DNA of 64,000 nt from Desulfosporosinus orientis DSM 765 (GCF_000235605.1 NC_016584.1:298001-362000), one strand, 5' to 3'; numbered from the stretch's first letter, positions 25,415 through 34,915 are shown. Numbers and translations: made by a program. The notes: generated by a model from the letters alone, not told the origin.

Positions 25415-26677
25415 ATGAATTGGTATTCAATCTACGGACTTTATGCAATTATCAGGGAATATGCTAAATGTCCATCGAATCTGCCTCTATACTGCCGCTA
25501 TGAGCACGGCTGGAATCCTTTACCGGAGCCTAATCCATACGATCTTCGAACGGATAAACCCCTAATGTTAGTATGGAGCAGAAGACGACTGCAAGAATGG
25601 AAAGCGGTCAGCACTATTCCTGCAGCTATCAGTGGCGCACCTTTTATACACTACCGAAAAATGATGAAAATTGAGAAGGATGCAGCCGCCAAAGGCACAA
25701 TAGCCTTCCCTGCACATTCCACTCAACTCGTTGACGCAGTATTCGATATTGATGAGTATTGCAAGCAGCTAAAAAGTCTTCCCGATGAATATCAGCCGAT
25801 AACGATCTGTTTGCATCTTCATGATATTGAAAGGAAGAAGGACGAAGTTTACAAAAAACATGGGTTCAATGTTGTTACGGCAGGTCCGATCTGGGTGCTT
25901 GGATTTGAATTTGTACAAAAGTTTTATGACATTCTTAGAAGTCACAAGTATGCAACATCGAATCAAGTAGGCTCATATGCATTTTATGCTGTAGAAATGG
26001 GTCTTCCCTTTTTCATTTTCGGGGGGGCGGCTGTACTTCTGAATAGCGGAGAACCTCTTATGCCTTCTAAATATAGTTATTCAGATTACCCAACGGGTGT
26101 TATGTCAACAACAATCTTCCAGGGACCCACGCAAGTTATCAGTGAAGAGCAAAGGGAGTTTGTGGAAGCCGAACTTGGCGTTCATGATTGTCTTTCCGGA
26201 ATAGAACTAAAGGAATTGTTAATAGAAAGTAATCACCGGGTTATTGAATCCTATGAAGAATTTTTGAAAGCAGGACAAGGTGGGGTTGAGGAGAAAATTA
26301 CTGCTTGTGGAAAACTCGTTGAGTATTTTCAGGATTCAGGAGAAAAGGAAAAACAACTGGAATATATCCTAAAATCCTTTGAGTATGCCGTCCCCAGGGT
26401 TGAATTTTGTTGTCACTTAGGTCTCTATTTCCAGAATATTAAACAATATGAACAGGGGATTTTCTGGTATAAAATGGCGACACAATTGGAAAAACCGGTT
26501 AGCAGCAGGTTAATGTGGTTACCGCATATACAGTTGTGCGTTTGTTATGATCGCTTAGGTAAACATCAGTTGGCCTATGAGCATAATGAGATTGCCAGGA
26601 AGTATTCTCCACAAAATGAGCAGATTCTGCACAATAAAAGATATCTTGAACGTGTCTTGGGTATTAATCCCCAGTAA
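25415..26677 (+). CDS. Putative surface-glycan protein with GT-B-like N-terminus and TPR tail
   Basis: 420 residues from ATG 25415 (AGGTGAG upstream; a GTG 12 nt earlier is less likely). The first ~270 residues resemble uncharacterised proteins of O-antigen/capsule clusters, with ICLHLHDIERKKDEVYKKHG, VVTAGP and a block YATSNQVGSYAFYAVEMGLP like the nucleotide-binding half of GT-B transferases; this is a low-certainty assignment. The last ~150 residues are nearly the TPR tail of the GT2 protein at 22998: EEFLKAGQGGVEEKI, CCHLGLYFQNIKQYEQG, LPHIQLCVCYDRLGKHQLAY. A module shared by two different catalytic parts suggests a common acceptor or partner. Confidence 0.65.
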   Translation: MNWYSIYGLYAIIREYAKCPSNLPLYCRYEHGWNPLPEPNPYDLRTDKPLMLVWSRRRLQEWKAVSTIPAAISGAPFIHYRKMMKIEKDAAAKGTIAFPAHSTQLVDAVFDIDEYCKQLKSLPDEYQPITICLHLHDIERKKDEVYKKHGFNVVTAGPIWVLGFEFVQKFYDILRSHKYATSNQVGSYAFYAVEMGLPFFIFGGAAVLLNSGEPLMPSKYSYSDYPTGVMSTTIFQGPTQVISEEQREFVEAELGVHDCLSGIELKELLIESNHRVIESYEEFLKAGQGGVEEKITACGKLVEYFQDSGEKEKQLEYILKSFEYAVPRVEFCCHLGLYFQNIKQYEQGIFWYKMATQLEKPVSSRLMWLPHIQLCVCYDRLGKHQLAYEHNEIARKYSPQNEQILHNKRYLERVLGINPQ

Positions 26678-26697
26678 TAAGAAAAGTCCAAAATAAA

Positions 26698-26742
26698 ACA
26701 GAACTAATGTACTGACTTAAGCTGTTCAGGCATTAGTTCTGT
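26698..26742. terminator. Bidirectional terminator
   Basis: ACAGAACTAATG pairs perfectly with CATTAGTTCTGT (12 bp) around a 21-nt loop, between the convergent genes ending at 26677 and 26751. Confidence 0.8.
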
Positions 26743-26750
26743 TCTAATTC

Positions 26751-27470
26751 CTAGTGAGACATTTTTAGGGCAGAATCCGTTGTAAGAAGATATTCCGCAA
26801 GTGAAAAATCAAATAATGTATCGATGTCTATCGATCTTTCTATTGGCATTATGAAGGCAAAAGAGTTTCCAGCATAGATATTTTGTGTTTTGGAAAAAAA
26901 AGATGTGCTTACAGCAAATATTGCCCCATTAATTCTATAGTAAGTAGGCAATTCCTGTCTGGTTTTAACGAGAAATTCTGGTCGGATAAACCCCTTGAGA
27001 GATTTGTTTTTCGGCAAAATATTATAACACATGGGATAATGATCGGCCTCACAGACAGACACCACTGAATCGGCATTAGTTAGTATCATTTCATTAATTG
27101 CATTGGTAATATCGTTCGGTGTTCTCGATGGTGATGTTGGCTGCAATACAACAAATATATCAAATTCCTGTCCTATCCTAGAGTATTGCTCAAGTGCCTC
27201 CCTTACACAATCCCATGTCGAAGCAGAATCTGAAGCCAGTTCTTCCGATCTTAGAAAGGGAACATTTGCCCCATATTGTATTGCAATATTGGCATACTCC
27301 TGTGAATCTGTTGAAAGGAATATTTCATCAAAGAGTCCGGCCTCTTGGGCCTGAAGTATACTATAAGCAATTAAAGGCTTCCCGTTAAGAAGGCGAATAT
27401 TTTTGTCAGGCAAACCCTTTGAGCCGCTGCGGGCAGGAATGATGGCAATTATTCGGCGATCATTTAACAC
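26751..27470 (-). CDS. legF: CMP-legionaminic acid synthetase (LegF/NeuA family)
   Basis: 239 residues, the length usual for short CMP-nonulosonate synthetases. It has IAIIPARSGSKGLPDKNIR (about 8-26), the CTP-binding loop, then LSTDSQEYANIA and LQPTSPSRTPND (about 110-121). In the family it couples CTP to a nonulosonic acid, giving CMP-sugar and pyrophosphate. It is the last gene of the leg operon, 3 nt downstream of legG. The exact sugar (legionaminic, neuraminic or pseudaminic) is inferred from the neighbours legB, legC and the ptmE-like gene. Confidence 0.9.
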   Translation of the reverse strand: MLNDRRIIAIIPARSGSKGLPDKNIRLLNGKPLIAYSILQAQEAGLFDEIFLSTDSQEYANIAIQYGANVPFLRSEELASDSASTWDCVREALEQYSRIGQEFDIFVVLQPTSPSRTPNDITNAINEMILTNADSVVSVCEADHYPMCYNILPKNKSLKGFIRPEFLVKTRQELPTYYRINGAIFAVSTSFFSKTQNIYAGNSFAFIMPIERSIDIDTLFDFSLAEYLLTTDSALKMSH

Positions 27471-27473
27471 AGA

Positions 27474-28643
27474 TTATCCCCTCACATCATAGAAGCTCTT
27501 TTTAAGGTTTATCTTGTCATTATCCAATATATCCTGGATAACCGCTGTGATTCTTTCTGACGTTTTCCCATCGCCATAGGGGTTAATTTGATCAGCAATT
27601 TCCATGAAGAACTGCTGTGACCTTGCCTTATTAATACTCCTTAATATTGCGTGCTTTTCTGGTTCACATGATATGATGGATTTGGCAAAAAATCTTCCTT
27701 TCTGCCTGTCTCCAATATTAATGGTAGCTTTTTTGAAGCTTGGGGTTTCCACGATTCCGCTGGAAGAATTGCCTATCACCATTTCACAATATTTCATCGT
27801 TGAAAGGTACCTCAAAACACCCAGCGAGGTAAAAACAATGGCATTTTTATTTTCCTGGCAATAAGCATCAATTTTTTGATTGATTGCTCGACCATTTGCA
27901 TCGGCATTTGCTTTGGTAAAAATATAATTTAATCCCTTGGTCTCGTTAAGAGCCGAAAGAAGCTCTTCAAGCTGCTTGATTGCAGCATTTTTTTCTAATG
28001 TCACGGGGTGAAAGGTTACCAGGGCATAGGGACTTTTCAAATCAATGTTCAGGCTTCGTGCCAACTCTTCTTTGCTTAAGAGAGGCATATTTAAAATATT
28101 CTCGACACTTGTTGACCCAACATTGAAAACTCGGTGCGGGGATTCCCCCATATTAATTATTCGCTGCCTGTATTGTTCAGTAGAAGTAAAATGCAAATAA
28201 CTCATTTTGCTAATCGAATGGCGAAAGAACTCATCAACCGCTCCTTCGGTTGTTTCACCGCCATAGAGATGAGCAATGGGTATACACGCAACTGCTGCAG
28301 CGATTGCGGCAGAAAATATTTCAAATCGATCCCCTAACACGATGACCATGTTGGGTTTGGTTTGATCAAAGTACTCAGCAAACTCTGTAACCCCAATCCC
28401 AATAGCCTTGGACATAGCCTTCTGTGAGTCATCATTATTTTGCAATATATCAATCTTGGCATCGATTGAAAATCCATCTGCCTCTACTTCATTATAGGTA
28501 AGACCAAAATCCTCTGACAAATGCATACCCGTTGCCACGATTTTCAACTCAAAATGATCAGCAGCTTTAAGTTGTTTTATAATTGGGCTTAGCAGACCAT
28601 ACTCAGCCCGTGTGCCCGTCACTATACAGATCGTTTTTTTCAT
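27474..28643 (-). CDS. legG: UDP/GDP-sugar hydrolysing 2-epimerase (LegG/NeuC family)
   Basis: 389 residues. The start MKKTICIVTGTRAEYGLLSP is the NeuC signature, with GDRFEIFSAAIAA (about 104-116), IAHLYGGETTEGAVDE (about 122-137) and a late GNSSSGIVETPSFKK (about 289-303). The family removes the nucleotide and inverts C2 of a UDP- or GDP-linked aminosugar, yielding the free 6-deoxy-mannosamine derivative used by LegI. The start overlaps the legI stop as ATGA, so translation is coupled. Confidence 0.9.
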   Translation of the reverse strand: MKKTICIVTGTRAEYGLLSPIIKQLKAADHFELKIVATGMHLSEDFGLTYNEVEADGFSIDAKIDILQNNDDSQKAMSKAIGIGVTEFAEYFDQTKPNMVIVLGDRFEIFSAAIAAAVACIPIAHLYGGETTEGAVDEFFRHSISKMSYLHFTSTEQYRQRIINMGESPHRVFNVGSTSVENILNMPLLSKEELARSLNIDLKSPYALVTFHPVTLEKNAAIKQLEELLSALNETKGLNYIFTKANADANGRAINQKIDAYCQENKNAIVFTSLGVLRYLSTMKYCEMVIGNSSSGIVETPSFKKATINIGDRQKGRFFAKSIISCEPEKHAILRSINKARSQQFFMEIADQINPYGDGKTSERITAVIQDILDNDKINLKKSFYDVRG

Positions 28644-29647
28644 AGCTCGATCAACTCATCTTCGTAAAAATCATGTTTTGCCTTCTTTCCAAGTACATCG
28701 AACCACTTCATAGGAGATATTCCACATCCGGGACGTTTGACTGTTATATTTTCTTCCGTAAAGATTTCATCTTTAACGATCGTTCGTTTGGCAACAATGC
28801 TTTTTCGAGCTGCAATTTTATTTGGCTCTTCTGATTTTGATACTCGTTTAAGACCATCCCCTAATGCGAGTTCAATATTCCGTATAGCAGTTACCATAGC
28901 CTTAAGTTCCTGAGGATTAAGGCATGCCTGATGATCTGGCCCCTCCATACATTTATCAAGGGTAAAGTGCTTTTCTATGACGGCAGCTCCCAGGGCCACA
29001 GCAGCAATGGGAGCTTCAATACCTAAAGTATGATCTGAGTAACCAACTTTAATATCAAAGCTGTCCTTTAACATAAGCATTGCCCTGAGGTTGGAATCTT
29101 CAAAAGGAGTAGGGTACTGAGTATTACAGTGCAGGAGAGTTATTGTTCCTGCACCATTATCCTGTAGGGCCTCTAATGCCAGAGCTATTTCATCCAATTC
29201 ACTCATTCCTGTAGACATGATCACTGGTTTGCCGATACGAGCAATTTTTATCAAGTACGGTAAGTTGGTTATCTCTCCTGATGGTACTTTATAGATAGGC
29301 ATGTCAAGGGTTTCTAAAAAATCGATGCTCTCTAAATCAAAGGGTGTGGAAAGAAATGATATCGCTTTTTTATCACAATAGTTCTTCAGTTCCCTAAAAT
29401 CATCAAAAGATAGTTCTAATTTCTTAACCATTTCCAGTTGACTTTCATTTTCCCCAGTTGTTTGTTTCTGATAGGCTGCCTTTTGGGCATTTTTGGATAC
29501 CACGTTTTTAGCAATAAAGGTTTGAAACTTTACGGCATCAGCACCCGATGTTTTGGCAGTGTCTATGAGCTTTTTGGCTAGCAAAATGTCTCCGTTATGG
29601 TTTACTCCAGCTTCTGCGATGATATAGGTGTGAATTGTCGCATTCAC
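28640..29647 (-). CDS. legI: Legionaminic acid synthase (LegI/NeuB family)
   Basis: 335 residues. The NeuB barrel (about 1-275) has IIAEAGVNHNGD (about 9-20), AVKFQTF, YKVPSGEITNLP, STGMSELDEI and GYSDHTLGIEAPIAAVALGA; EKHFTLDK carries a family active-site segment. A C-terminal SAF/antifreeze-like domain (about 280-335, RKSIVAKRTI to VKRPGCGISP) completes the family plan. It condenses phosphoenolpyruvate with the 2,4-diacetamido-6-deoxymannose to a nine-carbon acid. It lies 12 nt after the acetyltransferase gene. Confidence 0.9.
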   Translation of the reverse strand: MNATIHTYIIAEAGVNHNGDILLAKKLIDTAKTSGADAVKFQTFIAKNVVSKNAQKAAYQKQTTGENESQLEMVKKLELSFDDFRELKNYCDKKAISFLSTPFDLESIDFLETLDMPIYKVPSGEITNLPYLIKIARIGKPVIMSTGMSELDEIALALEALQDNGAGTITLLHCNTQYPTPFEDSNLRAMLMLKDSFDIKVGYSDHTLGIEAPIAAVALGAAVIEKHFTLDKCMEGPDHQACLNPQELKAMVTAIRNIELALGDGLKRVSKSEEPNKIAARKSIVAKRTIVKDEIFTEENITVKRPGCGISPMKWFDVLGKKAKHDFYEDELIEL

Positions 29648-29659
29648 GTTATCACCCTT

Positions 29660-30283
29660 TTATACCGTTTTTATTATCTTGGCAGGAACACCAACAGCAG
29701 TGCAATTGTTTGGAATATGATCAATTACGACAGCACCTGCTCCGATTACGGAGCACTTTCCAATTATTTTCCCTTGAATAATCGTGGCATTGGTGCCAAT
29801 AAAAGCCCTATTTCCTAAGGTAACATTTCCGGAGATGCTGGAATTAGGAGATAAGTTAACATAATCACTTATTTTACAATCATGGCCTATTGTAGAATTA
29901 AGATTGTAAATTCCAAAATTACCGACCTCGATGTTATTCGTAAATCTAACCCCCGCAGTAATTACATTACCTATACATTGATTGAATGTTACTAATTGGC
30001 CCTTGCCAAAACTAGCTGAAGGATGAATGATATTGACATATTTTAAATAATCAAATTCTTGAGAGATTTTAGCTCGTATACTATTGTCGCCTATTCCTAT
30101 AACAAAATCGTAATTCTTTTCGTAGAGGTTTTTTACACAACTCTCATGGATTACGTCGTATCCTAAAAGCACTTTTTGGTTGGGATCAATTCCAATAAAA
30201 ACAATATTGGAGTAACCGATTGCCCAACATATATCAGCTACCTCTCGGGCAAATCCTGATGTTCCAAATATTGCTATATTCAT
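29660..30283 (-). CDS. legH: NeuD-family sugar O/N-acetyltransferase (LegH-like)
   Basis: 207 residues from ATG 30283 (AGGAG about 13 nt upstream); a GTG four codons earlier is too near the ribosome site. The N-terminal IAIFGTSGFAREVADIC is a Rossmann-like nucleotide-sugar-binding part. The C-terminal half is a left-handed beta-helix of hexapeptides (GNFGIYNLNSTIGHDCKISD, NVTLGNRAFIGTNATIIQGK) as in PglD/NeuD. By position it should acetylate C4-NH2 of the UDP/GDP sugar made by LegC, the LegH step; a NeuD-like O-acetylase is the alternative. Confidence 0.8.
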   Translation of the reverse strand: MNIAIFGTSGFAREVADICWAIGYSNIVFIGIDPNQKVLLGYDVIHESCVKNLYEKNYDFVIGIGDNSIRAKISQEFDYLKYVNIIHPSASFGKGQLVTFNQCIGNVITAGVRFTNNIEVGNFGIYNLNSTIGHDCKISDYVNLSPNSSISGNVTLGNRAFIGTNATIIQGKIIGKCSVIGAGAVVIDHIPNNCTAVGVPAKIIKTV

Positions 30284-30318
30284 AGTTTTATCCACTCTCC
30301 TAAAATATCCTCACGAAC

Positions 30319-31359
30319 TCAGATTTCTAATTCCTTTCTCATTCGCTCTAACTCTTCAAGCTGTCCCATATCAAGCCAGCAACGTTCACTAACCGGAAAA
30401 ACTCCGATCTTTTCACCAAGGCTTTTTTGCTGCTCAATGATATCAGTAAAACCTATTGGGGTATTTTCTTCTAAGCGATTGATTACTTCGGATTCTACAA
30501 CATAAAAGCCGGTATTGGTCAGAAATGAGTACTCGGGTTTTTCAATCATTGAAGCGATTTCACCGTTGCCAATCATATTGATGATTCCATAAGGAATCGT
30601 GAGATGTTTGTAGGCAGCTACCATGGTAATCATATTCCCATTTTGTTTATGAAAATCATAAATTTCCTTATAATTGGCTCGGATGAGGATATCACAATTT
30701 GTCAGGAAAAATGTGGATGTCAGTTTATCCTTCAGCAGGCAAAGTCCGCCGCCGGTACCCAATTGTATCTCCTCATTGTGAAACTCCAGTGTATAATCCT
30801 TCTCAACCTCGCTGTAATAAGCCTTGATCATATTTTTCTTATGGTTGACGATAAAATGAAACTCGTTGCATTGATACTTCTTGAAATGGTTTATTATATG
30901 CTCAGTTATGGGTATTTCGCCAATGGGAATAAGTGGTTTCGGCAGTATTCTGGTATACGGATATAACCTGGTCCCTAAGCCGCCGGCCATGATGACGACC
31001 GGCACATTTAGCGAGAGGTTACGTCCAATTTCGTAATCTTTTAGAAAAGCAATGGATTGGATTTCTAAGCTTTCATTGACAATGGGCAATGACAAAATTG
31101 ACCACTTTTTCATTAATTCCTGAGCCTTATCTTTATCTTGTTCATAGATAAATCTTGGCTGATAATTAGCGATTGCGCTTACTCTGTCTTCCAGTTTGCC
31201 TTCGCGCAGCAAATGTCGTCTAATGTCGCCATCCGTTATAATTGCTTTCAATTTATTATTTTCGACCACCAGCAGCATTTGATTTGCTGTTGCATCGATC
31301 TGTTTCATAGCATCAAGAACACTTTTATCTTCGCTGATAAACAATGCCCCTATCTTCAA
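30319..31359 (-). CDS. CBS-domain sugar-1-phosphate nucleotidyltransferase (PtmE-like)
   Basis: 346 residues from TTG 31359, preceded by AAGGGGTGAGA; the ATG of the longer frame (31392) lies upstream of that site. Residues about 1-110 are a pair of CBS motifs (ALFISEDKSVLDAM, AIITDGDIRRHLL, LSLPIVNES). Residues about 115-346 are a nucleotidyltransferase: VVIMAGGLGTRLYPYT (about 120-135), KPLIPIGEIPI, and LTNCDILI. PtmE of Campylobacter, with the same plan, makes GDP-glucosamine from GlcN-1-P for legionaminate. If so here, GlmM would supply its substrate. Confidence 0.85.
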   Translation of the reverse strand: MKIGALFISEDKSVLDAMKQIDATANQMLLVVENNKLKAIITDGDIRRHLLREGKLEDRVSAIANYQPRFIYEQDKDKAQELMKKWSILSLPIVNESLEIQSIAFLKDYEIGRNLSLNVPVVIMAGGLGTRLYPYTRILPKPLIPIGEIPITEHIINHFKKYQCNEFHFIVNHKKNMIKAYYSEVEKDYTLEFHNEEIQLGTGGGLCLLKDKLTSTFFLTNCDILIRANYKEIYDFHKQNGNMITMVAAYKHLTIPYGIINMIGNGEIASMIEKPEYSFLTNTGFYVVESEVINRLEENTPIGFTDIIEQQKSLGEKIGVFPVSERCWLDMGQLEELERMRKELEI

Positions 31360-31466
31360 TATTCTCACCCCTTTTAGTATATGAATAATCATAGTAAAAG
31401 GGATCCATAATAGGAAATTATTTCAAATAATGACTTTCAAAAGAGTGTACAACTCTATATTGTAGA

Positions 31467-32633
31467 TTAAGAAATAGACTTTATGGTGTTAATTACTTTA
31501 TATACACTGCTTGCAGACAAATTACTGCTGCAAGGCAGATTGACAATGCGACGATGATACTCAGGCGCTTTCTCAATCTTGTATGCTTGATCTAGTAAAT
31601 AGGGCTTTTGTTCATGAATAAGCCCCCATACCGGACGAGTCTGAATATTTCCCTCAGCTAATTTGTCGATGATTTTCCGGCGAGTGTATTTATCTAAGTT
31701 CATGATATATAAGGAATAAAACCAATAGTTCGGTCTGATATCTTCTCTGAAATCTAATATCTCTATACCGTTAATTTTCCCATTGATATTACGTTTGTAA
31801 CGCTCATAATTCTCTTTTTTGACCGAGATGAAGTGCTCAAGCTGTTCCAACTGGGCAACCCCCAAGGCTGCTTGCAGGTTGGTCAAGCGATAATTGTAAC
31901 CGACTTCGTTATGGAAGAAATTAACTGCATCGTCTTTGGCTTGTGTAGAGAGATATTTCGCTCTCTTTAAAATCTCTCGGCTACTGGAGACAATCATACC
32001 CCCGCCGCCCGTGGTAATAATTTTATTGCCATTAAATGAATACACGCCTATGTCGCCAATGGTTCCGGCGTATTTTCCTTGATAAGGACCCTCGAGGTAG
32101 TAAGTCCCTAAAGCCTCAGTGGCGTCTTCAATGACGATCAGGTTATATTTCTTAGCGATATCCATAACTGCCGGCATATCGGCCATATTGCCAAAAACGT
32201 GAACAACCACTACGGCTTTTATTTGCTTTCCGGTAGTTTTATTGATCAATTTATTGTCTAAAAAATTACATTCTCTTTGGCAGAACATCTTTAACTTTGC
32301 CATATCCATGCAGAGAGAATTATCGCAATCCATAAAAATAGGAGAGGCATGACAATATTTAACAGGATTTGCCGAAGCGATAAAAGTCAGAGTGGGTACG
32401 ATCACTTCGTGATCCTTCTCCACGCCGGCTAAAATCAAGGCTAAATGTAAACCGGCAGTTCCGCTTTGACAGGCGACAGCTGAATACACCTTTAAATAAT
32501 GGGCTAATTCTGTTTCAAACCGGGCTATATATGTCCCGCCGGTAGACACCCATTCTTTGTTTATGGCATCAGTTAAATAATTCAGCTCATTACCTCTCAG
32601 GTTAGGAACTGATAATGGTATGAAATGTTTCAT
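31467..32633 (-). CDS. legC: Aminotransferase of legionaminate synthesis (LegC)
   Basis: 388 residues, DegT/DnrJ/EryC1 family. It has VSTGGTYIARFE near residue 29, ACQSGTAGLHLAL (about 57-69), the VIEDATEALG segment for the PLP ring, and SFNGNKIITTGGGGM with the Schiff-base lysine (about 204). It would transaminate the 4-keto sugar made by LegB using glutamate. The match is to the group usually adjacent to LegB-type dehydratases. It lies 22 nt from legB. The region 31360-31466 before the ptmE-like gene holds no feature I can name. Confidence 0.9.
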   Translation of the reverse strand: MKHFIPLSVPNLRGNELNYLTDAINKEWVSTGGTYIARFETELAHYLKVYSAVACQSGTAGLHLALILAGVEKDHEVIVPTLTFIASANPVKYCHASPIFMDCDNSLCMDMAKLKMFCQRECNFLDNKLINKTTGKQIKAVVVVHVFGNMADMPAVMDIAKKYNLIVIEDATEALGTYYLEGPYQGKYAGTIGDIGVYSFNGNKIITTGGGGMIVSSSREILKRAKYLSTQAKDDAVNFFHNEVGYNYRLTNLQAALGVAQLEQLEHFISVKKENYERYKRNINGKINGIEILDFREDIRPNYWFYSLYIMNLDKYTRRKIIDKLAEGNIQTRPVWGLIHEQKPYLLDQAYKIEKAPEYHRRIVNLPCSSNLSASSVYKVINTIKSIS

Positions 32634-32655
32634 TATATCACTTCCTAAAAAGATG

Positions 32656-33636
32656 TTAAAGGTTGTAAATGTCAGCTTTGTACTTGCTTAAATTTTCTCT
32701 AAGGAAGGTTATAGTCTCTGCCAAACCTTCTTTGAGACTGTATCTTGGTTCCCAAGAGGTTAGCTCTTTGATCTTTTTATTCGAACCCAACAGCCGGTTG
32801 ACCTCGCTTTTTTCAGGACGAAGTCTTTGTTCGTCACAAATGATTCGAGCGTTCGGATTAATCTGATCAATCAATTGTTGTGCCAGCTGACCGATAGATA
32901 TCTCTTGCTGGGACGCAATGTTAATCTCTTGCCCTATGGCCTTGTTGGATTTGGCAATGTCAATAAAACCTTGGGCGGTATCCTTTACAAAATTTAAGTC
33001 TCGAGTTGGGGTAAGAGAGCCTAACTTTATTTCTGTCATCCCGGATAAAAGCTGAATGATAATGGTTGGAATAACTGCCCGAGCTGATTGACGAGGTCCA
33101 TAGGTGTTAAATGGTCGAACTATGGTAATGGGCATTTCAAAACTGCGATAGAAGCTCTCCGCCAGTCGGTCTGTACCGATTTTTGTAGCCGAGTAAGGGG
33201 ACTGTCCTTGATAGGGGTGTTTTTCATCGATGGGTACATATTGTGCAGTACCGTAAACCTCTGATGTAGAGGTTACCAAAATCCTTTTCGTTCCCAAATC
33301 TTTCGCTGCCTGGAGCACGTTCAGTGTACCTTTAATATTCGTATCAACATAGGAATCAGGTGAATGATAGCTGAAGGGAATTGCTATTAAAGCAGCCAGA
33401 TGGAAAACCTCATCCACCTGATTTAGAGCAGTTCTAACACCATTGGGATCACGGATATCACCTGCAAAAACTTCAAGCTCATCTAACAGTTCTTTGGGGA
33501 AGGTATCAAGCCATCCCCAATTGCCAAAGGAGTTATAATAAACAAACGCTTTGACTTTGTTACCATTCTTTATAAGTCGTTCGACAAGATGGCTGCCGAT
33601 AAATCCATCAGCGCCGGTAACCAGAATTGTTTTCAT
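32656..33636 (-). CDS. legB: LegB-type NDP-sugar 4,6-dehydratase
   Basis: 326 residues from ATG 33636 (GGGGGAAAGG upstream); the longer frame adds residues without similarity. It shows ILVTGADGFIGSHLVERL (about 3-20), FHLAALIAIPFSYHSPDSYV, STSEVYG, YSATKIGTDRLAE (YxxxK about 154-158) and GPRQSARAVIPTII. It removes water from the NDP-N-acetylhexosamine, the first step of legionaminate synthesis. Closely related in sequence to the product of 16899-17885. It is the first intact gene of the leg operon, 25 nt after the galU remnant. Confidence 0.9.
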   Translation of the reverse strand: MKTILVTGADGFIGSHLVERLIKNGNKVKAFVYYNSFGNWGWLDTFPKELLDELEVFAGDIRDPNGVRTALNQVDEVFHLAALIAIPFSYHSPDSYVDTNIKGTLNVLQAAKDLGTKRILVTSTSEVYGTAQYVPIDEKHPYQGQSPYSATKIGTDRLAESFYRSFEMPITIVRPFNTYGPRQSARAVIPTIIIQLLSGMTEIKLGSLTPTRDLNFVKDTAQGFIDIAKSNKAIGQEINIASQQEISIGQLAQQLIDQINPNARIICDEQRLRPEKSEVNRLLGSNKKIKELTSWEPRYSLKEGLAETITFLRENLSKYKADIYNL

Positions 33637-33661
33637 TGCCTTTCCCCCGCATATCAAATAT

Positions 33662-34547
33662 TTATTTAACATATGTCTCAATATATAATAGGTTCATAGA
33701 CGTTAGTGCTGGGTATAAAATGCGTTCCGGATGCATGGTCATGATTTCGTTTAGATGGCGGAGATAGTTTATTAGTTCACCTGCTACATCATCATGTCGT
33801 AAGCCATATTCAATCGTTGCTTGAATAAAACCAAATTTGTCTCCAACATCATACCTGCGTCCATCAAAATTGTAGGCGATAATTTTCTCAGCTTGGCTGA
33901 GTTCACGCAAGCCGTCCGTCAGTTGGATTTCTCCCCCCTTACCGGGTGTGAGATTTTCTAGAATGCGAAAAATCTTAGGGTTTAGTATATATCTCCCCAT
34001 GATGGCTAAACGTGTTGCAGGAGCATCTTCCGGACGGGGCTTTTCAACAAGATTCCGGGCACGATAAACACGGTCGCAAAGTTTCGCGCCATCGACAATG
34101 CCGTATCGAGAAACTTTATCCAAAGGAACCTCTTGTACTCCTACAATACTTGCGTCATGGTGTTCGTAAATAGCTATCATTTGCTTCAAACAAGGTGTCT
34201 GGGCATGTATGACATCATCCCCCAATAAAACTGCAAAAGGCTCATTGCCTATAAAGTTGCTTGCACAATAAATAGCATGACCTAAGCCTAAAGCTTCTTT
34301 TTGACGGACATAAAAAATATTGGCTATCTGAGAAATATCTTGAACCACCTTCAGGAGCTCTGTCTTATGGGCCTTGTCCAGGAAGACCTCCAGTTCAATT
34401 GAACGGTCAAAATGGTCTTGATAGCCCGCTTATTGCGACCGATGACGATAACAATGTCCTCAATTCTTTAGGGTGAGCTTTCGTTGCCGGTAAAATGCGT
34501 GTGCCTAGTCCAGCTGCTGGAATCACCGCTTTGCGAATTTTGTGCAT
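33662..34547 (-). pseudogene. galU: UTP-glucose-1-phosphate uridylyltransferase, broken
   Basis: From ATG 34547 (GAGGAG 7 nt upstream) it reads [20 protein letters not shown], the GalU N-terminus. About 20 residues including the next conserved block are deleted after HPKE, with frame change. [14 protein letters not shown] then appears in another frame, and a further 1-nt shift leads into [10 protein letters not shown] and the 228-residue open frame (33662-34348) with YVRQKEALGLGHAI, LLGDD and VEKPRPEDAP. The nucleotide-binding core is therefore not made in one piece. It heads the leg operon, so the promoter region has survived while the enzyme decayed. Confidence 0.9.
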
Positions 34548-34613
34548 AGCAATACTCCTCATAAACAATAATTAATTCTAAAATGGTTTGTCCTCCTTTT
34601 TACTTAGGTACTG

Positions 34614-34641
34614 CATACTATGCCTTTAGTAATAATGTTGT
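34614..34641 (-). promoter_or_regulatory. Putative sigma-K-like promoter of galU remnant/leg operon
   Basis: Minus strand: AC (34641-34640), 17 nt, CATAGTATG (34622-34614). One mismatch (final G) to CATAnnnTA. It is the only promoter-like site seen before the leg genes. Confidence 0.35.
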
Positions 34642-34704
34642 GAAGGAAGAGCAGGCACTGAAAGGATTAAATGAACTAACAAAATAATTTATTCAAAAAA
34701 GGTT

Positions 34705-34902
34705 TTGGGAACCCTGGCATACGATGTTAAGGATAACGGGCAGGAGATTATTGGATATACTGCGGGTTCAGAGTTCAAAGTGGAAATGGTGTTCACTCAG
34801 CCAACATCGGCTAATCCTAACCCTGTGATGGATCATTATAATATTCTTTATCCGCGAGGAACGGTTAATAGCATGGCAGATGATCCGGGGAGACAATGGT
34901 AA
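34705..34902 (+). CDS. Hypothetical 65-residue protein, probably a gene remnant
   Basis: Frame from TTG 34705 with a poor ribosome site. It reads AYDVKDNGQEIIGYTAG and ends HYNILYPRGTVNSMADDPGR then QW. Just upstream another frame gives YYAFSNNVVKEEQALKGLNE, so the pieces may be the two ends of a decayed gene. I do not recognise the family. A strong terminator follows, as for a real gene. Confidence 0.4.
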   Translation: MGTLAYDVKDNGQEIIGYTAGSEFKVEMVFTQPTSANPNPVMDHYNILYPRGTVNSMADDPGRQW

Positions 34903-34915
34903 TATAAACGATAAC

